From: Bacillota bacterium
Lineage (GTDB): Bacteria; Bacillota; Clostridia; Acetivibrionales; JAFADI01
DNA: 62,385 bases
Direction of reading: 5' to 3'
Assembly: GCA_023424965.1 (NCBI GenBank)
Contig: JAFADI010000132.1
Location: 1-62,385, forward strand
A program made the position numbers and the translations under genes. Position 1 is the stretch's first letter. Every line of letters begins with the position of its first letter. The notes under the pieces are model-generated. The model was not told where the DNA came from, ran no database searches, and saw only the letters and a list, made by a program, of their open reading frames with translations. Shown here one piece after another: positions 18,557-26,472 of this stretch.

Positions 18557-19177
18557 TTACCGGGTATCCACAAGTACCTTCCGAGGCTCCTGCTCTGGAA
18601 AGAACACGTTATAAAGCCGCTTTACCAATAATTTTAGGACGGTATTGAGTACCAGGAAAATACCGATGGCGATCAGATATGCCGATGCGTTTGCCAACCG
18701 GTTGGAGATCTGGCCGGATATTCTGAAAAGCTCTGTCAAACCGATGAGAGAAAGCAAGGTGGAGTACTTCAGGAGCTCTGCAAACACATAGAGGGCGGAC
18801 AGGGCCAGCAATTTCAGTATGCCGGGCCGACCCGGATTCTCTTTGGATTTCAGTGTGTAAAAATCCATTTGTACTGCAAGTAGAGCTATTGCGTTAAGGG
18901 ACAATATAAGTACTCCTGTTGCATATCCGGGAAAGGCAAGGGGTCTGAATGCCATAGGCAGGGCATAATAAAAGAAAAATATCTGCAAGAGTAAGGGAAC
19001 TCCGTCGAACAAGTAAATATAGGCATTGCATGGCAACTTCAGGAGAGGACTTTTTGAATTCTTCCCCATAAATAGCAGTGAACCCGGCACAACGGCAATG
19101 ACAAGGGAAAAGAGGGATATGGTCAGGGTTACAAATAAGCCGTTCAGTATGGCGGGCATAATTCCACTTAATGTCAT
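18557..19177 (-). CDS. Orphan amino-acid-type ABC permease with eroded EAA loop
   Basis: The 206-residue membrane protein resembles HisM/GlnP-type permeases: NGLFVTLTISLFSLVIAVVP, then DGVPLLLQIFFFYYALP (compare the usual GTPLLVQ) and YSTLLSLIGLTELFR. The EAA loop that contacts the ATPase, normally EAARALG, is not recognisable; the region reads YTLKSKENPGRPGILK. No ATPase or binding-protein gene is next to it. It may be a diverged permease recruited for another task, or one in decay. Confidence 0.7.
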   Translation of the reverse strand: MTLSGIMPAILNGLFVTLTISLFSLVIAVVPGSLLFMGKNSKSPLLKLPCNAYIYLFDGVPLLLQIFFFYYALPMAFRPLAFPGYATGVLILSLNAIALLAVQMDFYTLKSKENPGRPGILKLLALSALYVFAELLKYSTLLSLIGLTELFRISGQISNRLANASAYLIAIGIFLVLNTVLKLLVKRLYNVFFPEQEPRKVLVDTR

Positions 19178-19580
19178 GAGATTTCACCTCCTCAGTGAGT
19201 AGATTTACCATATTATATCATAATTGTTTGAAGGTTGCAGATGATTAACAGACAAAGGACGACTATGGTGATTTTCAAAGAGAGAAACTATTTTGTTAGC
19301 CTGGAACGGTTGATTCTTCACCGTTTTCTTCTGTAGATCACTATATGACTTCCTCCTATGGTAGTTTCAAATAATAATGTTCTTATAATAATGTTCTTTT
19401 GTCTCGATTATGTGAGAATATCTTAAAATTTGAGAATTATCCCTTTTAAATTCTACATTTTGCACAGTTGACCACTTTATGGTTTTTTGGTAAACTGAAA
19501 AAGTTAGAATATTCAAACTTTTAAAATACATTTGCATGCAGATCGATATAAAATTTTTATGCAGAACATAAGGAGAAAGA
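19178..19580. other. Intergenic region with a promoter at its right end
   Basis: About 400 bp, AT-rich, without a supported gene. It contains a tandem AATAATGTTCTT repeat near 19369-19397 and a small hairpin (AACGGT/ACCGTT) near 19302-19322. TTGACC at 19468-19473 and TAAACT at 19491-19496, 17 bp apart, form a good promoter for the ABC transporter operon. Confidence 0.6.
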
Positions 19581-20189
19581 ATGATGCAGTATGCATGGCT
19601 GAATCCCGTGGTGCTGGAATTGTACAGAGGACAGCCCCTGGAGGAGATTCTTTTTCAGAAGGGATTCCAGCTTGTAACATGCCACGAAGACCATATCCAT
19701 ACGGTAAAGCGGGCCTACAAAAATTATTGTACGCAGGCACAGGGCTGTACCCTGGACATGCGGTGCCCGAAGGCGGTGTCCTATGTGCGGGAGTATTTTG
19801 CCCCGGGAAACGTGGATTTTCCGGAAATTTACCCGATTCTGATTCATTGCGCCTTGGAACTGCACCGGCGCTACGCAGGGGAAGAAGATTTCTTGACGGT
19901 CATAACTCCCTGTGAAGCTCTCAGTCAACTGGGAGAAGGACTGGAACTGTCGAATACCCGCTTCATGACCTGGAACGCTTTTGAGAAGGAGAACGGGATC
20001 AGCCTCAGACGCACAAGGCTTTCCGCCAGCCCTATTCCCCCCGGGTTTTTCAGTGATTTTGGTAAGCATCCCATCCTCCGGTCCAGACAGGAAATTGACG
20101 TTTTTTTCAAAAACAGAGGCTATGAAGGGGAGGCCATGGTTGAAATGCTTTATTGCCAGGATGGCTGTCATCATGGAGACGGGGTATAG
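19581..20189 (+). CDS. Minimal [FeFe]-hydrogenase H-domain-like iron-sulfur protein
   Basis: The 202-residue protein aligns by eye with the H-cluster domain of [FeFe] hydrogenases. RCPKAVSYVREYF (C62) matches the CCPGWV motif, VITPCEAL (C111) matches the MPCTAK motif, and EMLYCQDGCHHGDGV (C192, C196) matches the MACPGGCINGGG motif. The four [4Fe-4S] cysteine ligands are therefore kept with family-like spacing, but the proton-transfer cysteine is arginine (R61) and the lysine of the second motif is missing. It lacks N-terminal ferredoxin domains. It is the first gene of an ABC transporter operon, so a redox or metal sensor role is more likely than hydrogenase activity. AAGGAG precedes ATGATG. 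Confidence 0.7.
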   Translation: MMQYAWLNPVVLELYRGQPLEEILFQKGFQLVTCHEDHIHTVKRAYKNYCTQAQGCTLDMRCPKAVSYVREYFAPGNVDFPEIYPILIHCALELHRRYAGEEDFLTVITPCEALSQLGEGLELSNTRFMTWNAFEKENGISLRRTRLSASPIPPGFFSDFGKHPILRSRQEIDVFFKNRGYEGEAMVEMLYCQDGCHHGDGV

Positions 20190-20193
20190 GCGG

Positions 20194-20955
20194 ATGATGA
20201 AAAAATTTATTAAATCTACGGCCCTTATCCTATTGTTTGTCTTTGCCTGGTACATCGGCAGCGCCCTGTCACTCTGGAGTGCATATGTACTGCCAAGTCC
20301 CCGGAGGGTCGGGATAAGCCTGGCGGACATGCTTCAAAAAGGAATTATCGTAAAGCATGTGGGCGCGAGCCTGGGACGGGTGCTTACCGGCTTTGGCATC
20401 GCCTTTGCCCTGGCATTTATCCTGGGAGTGATTGCCGGTGTGCGTTCCCGGACGTTTGTTTATTACCGTGTCATCGTAGAATTTTTGAGGAATGTTCCCC
20501 CTTTGAGTTTGATCCCTTTATTGATTTTGTGGTTTGGCATCGGTGAAACCTCCAAGATTATCATCATCGTGCTGGCTTCCTTTTTTCCCATGTTCCTCAA
20601 CATCAAAAAGGGCCTTGCCTCTTGTGATGCCAGACTGCTTGAAGTGGGGGATTCCCTGAACTTCTCCATGGGCAAAAAATTTATCCGCATTATGCTTCCC
20701 AATGCGCTTCCGGATATTCTGGTCGGCATGCGCATCGGCCTCGGTTACAGCTGGCGGGCCATCATCGGTGCGGAAATGATCGCAGCGGCCAGCGGTCTGG
20801 GGTATATGATCCTGGATGCACAGCAGATGTCCCGTTCGGACAAGGTGATCGTAGGCATTGTGGTTATTGGCCTTGTAGGCCTTGCCTGTGACTGGCTGTT
20901 TTCTTTTGCCATCAGAAAAATTGTACATGGAGGCCTTGATGACAGCTGGAGTTAA
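20194..20955 (+). CDS. NitT/TauT-type ABC transporter permease
   Basis: The 253-residue permease has about six membrane helices, SsuC/TauC-like: the sequence LSLIPLLILWFGIGETSK and the EAA-type loop LLEVGDSLNFSMGKKFIRIM followed by LPNALPDILVG are characteristic. It forms the membrane channel with the ATPase and lipoprotein encoded next. The start at 20194 follows the stop of the H-domain gene; an ATG at 20173 in the same frame would overlap that gene. Substrate is unknown; the family carries sulfonates, nitrate, taurine and thiamine or riboflavin precursors. Confidence 0.9.
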   Translation: MMKKFIKSTALILLFVFAWYIGSALSLWSAYVLPSPRRVGISLADMLQKGIIVKHVGASLGRVLTGFGIAFALAFILGVIAGVRSRTFVYYRVIVEFLRNVPPLSLIPLLILWFGIGETSKIIIIVLASFFPMFLNIKKGLASCDARLLEVGDSLNFSMGKKFIRIMLPNALPDILVGMRIGLGYSWRAIIGAEMIAAASGLGYMILDAQQMSRSDKVIVGIVVIGLVGLACDWLFSFAIRKIVHGGLDDSWS

Positions 20956-21652
20956 AATCAACAATCTGTGTAAAAGCTACAGGGTGGAAAATAAGCAGAT
21001 GGACGTATTGAAGGGGCTGAGCCTTGTGCTGGAAGAGCAGGCTTTTACGGTCATCCTGGGGAAAAGCGGCTGCGGCAAGACTACGCTGCTCCGCATTCTG
21101 GGAGGGTTTGAATCCATGGACTGTGGTGAAATTACCAGGCCCATGAACCAAATCACCGGCATGGTATTTCAGGAGTCCCGCCTGATGCCCTGGCTCACTG
21201 CCTGGAACAACATCACCTTTGGCCTTCGGAAGAAACAAATCTCCACGCCCGCTATCCATGAGCTCATTACCTTGATGGGACTGTGTGGCTTTGAAAAAGC
21301 ATATCCCGCGCAGCTTTCCGGCGGCATGCAGCAGCGGGTGGCTATTGCAAGGGTGCTTGCCTATAATCCCGGTCTGATTTTAATGGACGAGCCCTTTGCG
21401 GCGCTGGATCATTTTACACGGGAACATTTGCAGAAGGAATTGATAAAAATTTATTCCCTGCGCAAGAAAAGTATTGTTTTTGTTACCCACAGTATTGATG
21501 AGGCTTTGCTCCTCGGTCAAAAAATCATTATTCTGGACGACGGACGGGTAAAAGCCCAATATGATTTATCCTCTCACGCTTATCCACGGGATGTGCTTTC
21601 CGACGAACTGATCGCGCTGAAGAAAGACATCCTGAATAAAATAAAAACATAA
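20939..21652 (+). CDS. NitT/TauT-type ABC transporter ATP-binding protein
   Basis: The 237-residue ATPase has Walker A LGKSGCGKTTLL, Q-loop MVFQESRLMPWL, signature LSGGMQQRVAIAR, Walker B LILMDEPFAALD and H-loop VTHSIDEA, all of the SsuB/TauB type. The ATG at 20939 follows GGAGG by 5 bases and overlaps the permease gene by 17 bp, a sign of translational coupling. Confidence 0.92.
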   Translation: MTAGVKINNLCKSYRVENKQMDVLKGLSLVLEEQAFTVILGKSGCGKTTLLRILGGFESMDCGEITRPMNQITGMVFQESRLMPWLTAWNNITFGLRKKQISTPAIHELITLMGLCGFEKAYPAQLSGGMQQRVAIARVLAYNPGLILMDEPFAALDHFTREHLQKELIKIYSLRKKSIVFVTHSIDEALLLGQKIIILDDGRVKAQYDLSSHAYPRDVLSDELIALKKDILNKIKT

Positions 21653-21664
21653 AGGAGAACACAC

Positions 21665-22687
21665 ATGAAACGATTTACAGCACTATTACTCACCCTTTTC
21701 TTTATTCTCGCAGTCGCCGCAGGGTGCGGCAGCTCTTCTAACCCGCAGGCCGGAAGTGATTCTGCTGCTTCCACCCCTCCGGATACGGCCGCATCGGCGC
21801 CGGAAGAAACCCAGAAATTCACTGTGGACAAGATTGCATTGACGTATGTAAAATCCCCTTTGAATGTACCTTCCATTGTGGAAAAACAAAAAGGGATGTT
21901 TGCGGAAGCTTTTAAGGCTTACGGTCTTCCCGTCGAATATTCCAATCTGACCACAGGTCCTGAACAGACGCAGGCTCTCGCTTCGGGAGATATCCAATTT
22001 TTGTATGCGGTAGGCGCTACCTCCGTCATCCTGTCCGCTTCCAATGGCGCCGACATAAAAATTATCAGTACCTACAGCCGGTCGCCCGAGGCGTTCATGC
22101 TTTTTGCAAAGGATGACCGCATCAAGTCGGCGGCGGATTTAAAGGGAAAAAAGGTGGCGGGTCCGAAGGGAACCATCCTTCACGAGCTTTTGGTGGCATA
22201 CCTGGCGACAGTTGGACTGACGGAAGCCGATATCGAATTTGCTTCCATGGGCATCCCCGATTCCCAGGCGGCCCTTTTGGGCGGCCAGGTGGATGCAGCG
22301 CTGCTTGCAGGACCCACCGCCTATAACATGAGCAAAAATGGTTATGCGGTGGTGACCACCGGCAAAGGGCTTGTGGACGCAACCATCGTAGTTGCCACAA
22401 GCAATGCTTTTTACGAAAAAAATCCTCTTCTTGTAGAGACATTTCTAAAGACACAAAAAGAGGTTCTGGAGTATATAAACAGCAGCCGGGACGAAGTGAT
22501 GGAAATTACGGCGAAAGAAACGGAGCTCAGTAAAGAAGCCGTTGAAGAGATGTTTAAAATGTACGACTTCAATATGGAGATAACCCCGACGGATATCCAA
22601 TCCATGAAGAAAACCGTGGCCTTTATGAAGGCAAATGACATGATACAAAACGATGTGGATATTGAAAGCCTCATCATTAAAAAATAA
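21665..22687 (+). CDS. NMT1/SsuA-like substrate-binding lipoprotein
   Basis: The 340-residue protein has a lipoprotein signal ending in VAAGC at residue 21 and a Ser/Pro/Ala-rich linker, then an NMT1-like periplasmic-binding fold: GDIQFLYAVGATSVI, DLKGKKVAGPKGTILHELL and VDAALLAGPTAYN. It is the last gene of the four-gene operon. The ligand cannot be told from sequence. Confidence 0.92.
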   Translation: MKRFTALLLTLFFILAVAAGCGSSSNPQAGSDSAASTPPDTAASAPEETQKFTVDKIALTYVKSPLNVPSIVEKQKGMFAEAFKAYGLPVEYSNLTTGPEQTQALASGDIQFLYAVGATSVILSASNGADIKIISTYSRSPEAFMLFAKDDRIKSAADLKGKKVAGPKGTILHELLVAYLATVGLTEADIEFASMGIPDSQAALLGGQVDAALLAGPTAYNMSKNGYAVVTTGKGLVDATIVVATSNAFYEKNPLLVETFLKTQKEVLEYINSSRDEVMEITAKETELSKEAVEEMFKMYDFNMEITPTDIQSMKKTVAFMKANDMIQNDVDIESLIIKK

Positions 22688-22718
22688 CTGGGCATAAAAT
22701 CACAACTGGAGTAGAATT

Positions 22719-22739
22719 AAGGGAAGAAAAGCTTCCCTT
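22719..22739 (+). terminator. Terminator of the ABC operon
   Basis: AAGGGAAG at 22719-22726 pairs with CTTCCCTT at 22732-22739 with a 5-nt loop. The T-rich sequence TTCTATTTTAATTTT follows. Confidence 0.6.
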
Positions 22740-22752
22740 GGTTCTATTTTAA

Positions 22753-22815
22753 TTTTGGGTCCTTTGCCTGGCAAATCCGGCCAAAAGCGGTGGGGCTCGA
22801 TGCCCCGGAGCTTTT
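22753..22815 (+). promoter_or_regulatory. Probable guanidine-IV (mepA-type) riboswitch with overlapping terminator
   Basis: The leader of ynfA has a TTTGC-TGGCAAA hairpin near 22763-22774, then the unpaired-looking block ATCCGGCCAAAAGC (22774-22788). The end of that block is the 5' arm of a terminator: AAAAGC plus GGGGC (22783-22796) pair with GCCCC plus GCTTTT (22802-22815), then ATTT. This layout fits a ligand-relieved terminator. I assign the guanidine-IV class from memory of its core and from the small multidrug-type gene that follows; the exact class needs a covariance search. A related copy lies at 58748-58808. Confidence 0.45.
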
Positions 22816-22863
22816 ATTTACAGCATATTCAAAACAACAAAAATCAGTGGAATGGAGGATACC

Positions 22864-23199
22864 GTGGAAATTGTCAAGTCGTTATTTTATTTCATCATTG
22901 CAGGACTATTTGAAATCGGCGGGGGATACCTTGTGTGGATATGGCTGCGCGGCGGCAAAAGCATATGGTACGGGCTGGCGGGTGCCGTCGTCCTGGTGCT
23001 TTATGGCGTTATTCCTACATTGCAACCCCCCAATGCGAACTTTGGAAGGGTATATGCGGCCTACGGGGGCATTTTTATTGCGCTGTCAATTTTGTGGGGA
23101 TGGCAAATCGATAAGATAGCTCCGGATAAATTTGACCTCCTGGGAGGCTGTATTGCACTGATCGGTGTTGCCATTATCATGTATTTTCCCAGAGGCTGA
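22864..23199 (+). CDS. ynfA: YnfA/UPF0060 family small membrane protein
   Basis: The 111-residue protein has four membrane helices and the YnfA signature GRVYAAYGGIFIALSILWGW, with length as in the family (about 108). YnfA proteins belong to the drug/metabolite transporter superfamily and resemble small multidrug exporters. I chose the GTG at 22864, which has GGAGG 5 bases upstream; the in-frame ATG at 22852 overlaps that site. The riboswitch-like leader suggests it exports the sensed compound, possibly guanidinium. Confidence 0.9.
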   Translation: MEIVKSLFYFIIAGLFEIGGGYLVWIWLRGGKSIWYGLAGAVVLVLYGVIPTLQPPNANFGRVYAAYGGIFIALSILWGWQIDKIAPDKFDLLGGCIALIGVAIIMYFPRG

Positions 23200-23261
23200 T
23201 CTGCCGTACGGACGGAGAATTATAAACCATAAATTTCCATACATGAACAAAAGATTACACC

Positions 23262-23290
23262 TTGCTCTTTTAGGGTACATATCTTATAAT
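23262..23290 (+). promoter_or_regulatory. Promoter for the rhomboid gene
   Basis: TTGCTC at 23262-23267 and consensus TATAAT at 23285-23290 are 17 bp apart, about 100 bp before the rhomboid start. Confidence 0.5.
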
Positions 23291-23388
23291 GAGCGCAGTT
23301 TATCATTCAAAATTTGCTTAAGGCCAACTACGTGAATTTCATTAATACCATAGAAAAAGTACGGCAAACGAGAAAAGAGTGATCAGGT

Positions 23389-24117
23389 ATGTTCCCGTTA
23401 AAAGACAATGTACCAAGCATAAGGAAACCTTATGTAACCATATTTATCATCATTGTAAACATACTGGTGTATGTCTTCCAGTTCCTGTTGACTGAAAGGC
23501 AGAATGCACAATTGATTTATGCTTTTGGCTTCTCGCCGGCAAGGCTGGTCTATGACCTCTCTAACGACGGCATTTCTTCCTGGGATTTTCTCCCCATCGT
23601 GTCCAGCATGTTCCTTCATGGAAGCTGGCTTCACCTGCTGGGCAATATGTGGTTCCTGTGGCTCTTTGGCGATAATGTGGAAGACCGGCTGGGACACTTC
23701 AAGTTCTTCGTTTTTTATATCGCTTCAGGGGCGGCAGCCATGCTGGCCCATTTCATCTTCAACCCGGGATCGCCTGTGCCCGCCGTGGGAGCGTCCGGTG
23801 CCATTGCGGGGGTTATGGGGGCTTATTTCATCCTCTTTCCCAGGGCAAAGATCACGACGGTTTTCCTCATTGTCATCATTCCCATTTTCATTAACATCCC
23901 TGCGATTATTTACCTGTTCCTATGGTTCGTGATGCAGCTTTATTCCGGTACCATCAACGCCTTTGCGGGAGGCGTGGGTGAAGGGGTGGCCTGGTGGGCC
24001 CATATCGGAGGCTTCTTAGGCGGAATTGCCCTGCTGAAGCTCATGTATACCAGGAGATACCGCAGGCCCGTTTATTATGACACGGAATGGGATGTGCCCA
24101 GACGGTATCCTTTCTAA
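23389..24117 (+). CDS. Rhomboid family intramembrane serine protease
   Basis: The 242-residue protein has about six to seven membrane helices. SWLHLLGNMWFLWLFGDNVED is the oxyanion-side region, GASGAIAGVMGAY carries the catalytic serine, and WAHIGGFLGG the catalytic histidine. It cleaves membrane proteins within or near the bilayer. It has no cytoplasmic domain, unlike the second rhomboid at 26.5-27.6 kb. Confidence 0.93.
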   Translation: MFPLKDNVPSIRKPYVTIFIIIVNILVYVFQFLLTERQNAQLIYAFGFSPARLVYDLSNDGISSWDFLPIVSSMFLHGSWLHLLGNMWFLWLFGDNVEDRLGHFKFFVFYIASGAAAMLAHFIFNPGSPVPAVGASGAIAGVMGAYFILFPRAKITTVFLIVIIPIFINIPAIIYLFLWFVMQLYSGTINAFAGGVGEGVAWWAHIGGFLGGIALLKLMYTRRYRRPVYYDTEWDVPRRYPF

Positions 24118-24183
24118 TCCGGATTGTTGCGGGCAGATGGAAAAACATATATAATATGTTTAAAAATATACACGGAGGCTCAC

Positions 24184-24387
24184 ATGAATATTCACCTCCC
24201 AGGTTTGTCTTTTATAAAAGACTGGAGATTCAGGGTGGCGGTGGCAGGAATATCGGCTGCCGTGCTGCTTGCAAGCCTGACATACAGCCTATGGGCGCTG
24301 TTTGAAGGTCCGGCGTTTAAAGAGTACCAGCACAAAGTGGACTCGGAGAAAATGAGTATTGTGTCTTCCTATAGGGAAATGGAATAG
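24184..24387 (+). CDS. Small single-pass membrane protein
   Basis: The 67-residue protein has one membrane segment (about residues 17-39, VAVAGISAAVLLASLTYSLW) and a charged C-terminal tail. CGGAGG lies 8 bases before the ATG. Its stop codon directly abuts the ATG of the following lipoprotein gene, so the two are probably translationally coupled. I do not recognise a family. Confidence 0.65.
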   Translation: MNIHLPGLSFIKDWRFRVAVAGISAAVLLASLTYSLWALFEGPAFKEYQHKVDSEKMSIVSSYREME

Positions 24388-25866
24388 ATGAAAAGATTTG
24401 TAATTCTGCTTCTGACCCTGTGCATATGCCTTACCGGTTGTTGGGATAAGGACAAGCTTACGGGGCAGATATTGCACCCTGTGGAGGACAGCCCCGCGGT
24501 TGCCACTCCGGCTCCGGCCCCACAGCTGCCTGAAACTGCGGCTTCTGTTCCTGCGACCACCGTCCCGGCTGAAACCGGACAAGAGAAGGCCGGGAGCGGG
24601 GTCAAGGCTGCTAAGGAAGTACAGGGGCTGGTTCTGATCAATCAACTGGATGAGAGCATTCTTTGCGATTTAAAATATGCCACGACGGACAATTTTACCG
24701 GGAAGGCCGTTTATTCCTTCAAAGAGGGAGCACTCCGGAGACAGACGGCGGAGAAGCTGGTGAAGGCCAGTGCCCGATTGAAAGAGAAGGGGCTGCGGCT
24801 TAAAGTCTGGGATGCGTACAGGCCCCTGGCAGTTCAGAAGATATTCTGGGAACTGGTAAAGGATGAACGCTATGTGGCCAATCCCCAAAAAAGAGGCTCC
24901 AATCACAACCGTGGTACGGCTGTGGACGTCACGCTGGTGGACCAGGCGGGAAAGGAGCTTGTCATGCCGTCGGCCTTTGATGATTTTTCTGTAAAAGCCT
25001 CCAGGGACAACCCGGATATGCCGCAGGAAGCGGCAAAAAATCTGGCGCTGCTGACGGAGGTTATGACGGAATGCGGTTTCCGTACCATCAATTCGGAATG
25101 GTGGCATTATGACGATATGGACTCGGGCAAGTACCCTTTGCTGGATGTGAACATGGCGGAGCTGCTTGGCGGTGAGGGCAAAAAGGAAATAAAGCAGGAG
25201 GGCGCAGCCATGGAGAAGAAGGTTCCGGTGGAGAAAAAAGGGATACTTTCGGGGGTGGAGCTTGACGGAATAAAAGGTCTGCAGGATTCCCGGCAAGTGG
25301 TCCTGGTTGCTGCCGATTCTTTTGCTTCCTCTTCCGCACAGGTAATTGCCTATGAGAAAGCCGAAGGACAGTGGAAAGAGGTATTTTCTGCTGTAAAGGC
25401 CATGACCGGCAGGAACGGGTTTGCAAATAAGAAGGCGGAGGGGGACGGAAAGTCGCCGGCGGGTGTGTTTTCTCTGACCACCTGCTACAGCAGGACCGAA
25501 AATCCGGGAACAAAGCTGAAGTTCGTACCCTTTAGAGAAAACGATTTTTGGGTGGACGACAGCAAGTCAAAATACTATAACACCTTTCAGCATGGGCCTT
25601 CCAACGGGCGTTGGAGCTCTGCCGAGGATCTGTATAGGATTGGAAGCATCTATAAATATTTTGTCGCCATAGAGTACAATACCCAGCCCGTTATTCCCGG
25701 CAGGGGCAGCGCCATCTTCCTGCATATCTGGGAGGGAGACGGCATAAAAACCTTCGGCTGTACTGCAATGGCTGAGGCCAACCTGCTGAGGATCATCAAA
25801 TGGCTTGACCCGGCAAAAAAGCCCCGGATTATCCAGGGGCCCATAAGCGAGCTGGGCAAAATGTGA
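24388..25866 (+). CDS. Lipoprotein fusing VanX-type D,D-dipeptidase to an L,D-transpeptidase-like domain
   Basis: The 492-residue protein has a lipoprotein signal (LTGC, C18) and a Pro/Ala/Thr linker. Residues of about 80-265 match peptidase family M15D (VanX/DdpX): WDAYRPLAVQ, SNHNRGTAVDVT and SEWWHYDD provide the zinc and catalytic residues for D-Ala-D-Ala hydrolysis. Residues of about 305-485 match a YkuD-like L,D-transpeptidase: FLHIWEGDGIKTFGCTAMAE holds the catalytic His and Cys. Both activities act on peptidoglycan outside the membrane. Combining them in one lipoprotein is unusual. No VanH or VanA gene is nearby, so vancomycin resistance is not implied. Confidence 0.85.
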   Translation: MKRFVILLLTLCICLTGCWDKDKLTGQILHPVEDSPAVATPAPAPQLPETAASVPATTVPAETGQEKAGSGVKAAKEVQGLVLINQLDESILCDLKYATTDNFTGKAVYSFKEGALRRQTAEKLVKASARLKEKGLRLKVWDAYRPLAVQKIFWELVKDERYVANPQKRGSNHNRGTAVDVTLVDQAGKELVMPSAFDDFSVKASRDNPDMPQEAAKNLALLTEVMTECGFRTINSEWWHYDDMDSGKYPLLDVNMAELLGGEGKKEIKQEGAAMEKKVPVEKKGILSGVELDGIKGLQDSRQVVLVAADSFASSSAQVIAYEKAEGQWKEVFSAVKAMTGRNGFANKKAEGDGKSPAGVFSLTTCYSRTENPGTKLKFVPFRENDFWVDDSKSKYYNTFQHGPSNGRWSSAEDLYRIGSIYKYFVAIEYNTQPVIPGRGSAIFLHIWEGDGIKTFGCTAMAEANLLRIIKWLDPAKKPRIIQGPISELGKM

Positions 25867-25873
25867 GGCGGGG

Positions 25874-26335
25874 TTAATTCTTCAAAGCGTACAGGATCTC
25901 GTCCACATGGTCTTTCGCGTCCACATCGGTGAAAACCTTCTGTATTTTCCCGTGCTCGTCGATGATATAAGTGGTACGCACAACCCCCTTATACTTTTTG
26001 CCGAAAAACCGTTTATCCTCCCACACGCCGTAGGCTTTGGCGATGCTGTGGTCCGGGTCGCTCAGAAGAGGAAAGGGAAGGCTGTATTTCTTCCGGAAAT
26101 CCTCGTGGGTTCTTGGCTTATCGGAGCTTACGCCCACGACGACGGCACCTTCTTTGGTAATCTCATCGTAAGCATCGCGGAATTCACAGGCCTCCCTTAT
26201 ATTATCCCATATGCTGCCTTCAGGATAAAAGTAGAGAACCACCTTCATATCCTTAAATTCATTCAGGCATACCCGCTCCCAGCTGTTGTCGGGCAAACAG
26301 AATTCAATTGCCCTAGAACCTTCTTGAATTAACAT
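25874..26335 (-). CDS. PrxQ-like peroxiredoxin lacking the peroxidatic cysteine
   Basis: The 153-residue protein is colinear with the Bcp at 11.1-11.5 kb in this window, but YFYPEGSIWDNIREACEF replaces YFYPKDDTPGCTKEACSF. The peroxidatic cysteine is asparagine (N45) and the conserved TPG is lost, while the resolving-position cysteine (C50) stays. The rest of the thioredoxin fold is well conserved (SLPFPLLSDPDHSIAKAYGV). It cannot work by the normal Prx mechanism, so it may be a pseudoenzyme, a chaperone or a redox partner. It is convergent with the fusion lipoprotein gene. Confidence 0.88.
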   Translation of the reverse strand: MLIQEGSRAIEFCLPDNSWERVCLNEFKDMKVVLYFYPEGSIWDNIREACEFRDAYDEITKEGAVVVGVSSDKPRTHEDFRKKYSLPFPLLSDPDHSIAKAYGVWEDKRFFGKKYKGVVRTTYIIDEHGKIQKVFTDVDAKDHVDEILYALKN

Positions 26336-26472
26336 GGTATCACCCCATTATGTGACCAATTGACCTCCATTTTCGTACAGTGTTTGCAGCAGTTCAACTA
26401 CTACTCTTACAAATAAACAGGATGTCCTGCTCATTTTCTACCCTGTTTTTTCAGGAGGTAAACATAATAAGG

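Noticed and set aside
19299..19345. Minus-strand ribosome-binding-site-like AGGAGG followed by a 7-codon frame and a small hairpin
   Set aside because: It resembles a leader peptide, but no minus-strand gene lies downstream within reach other than the permease gene, and there is no terminator, so there is too little to support a regulatory unit.
24388..25866. Vancomycin resistance locus
   Set aside because: Only a VanX-like domain is present; no VanH, VanA or regulator genes are nearby, and the domain is fused to a transpeptidase-like domain.
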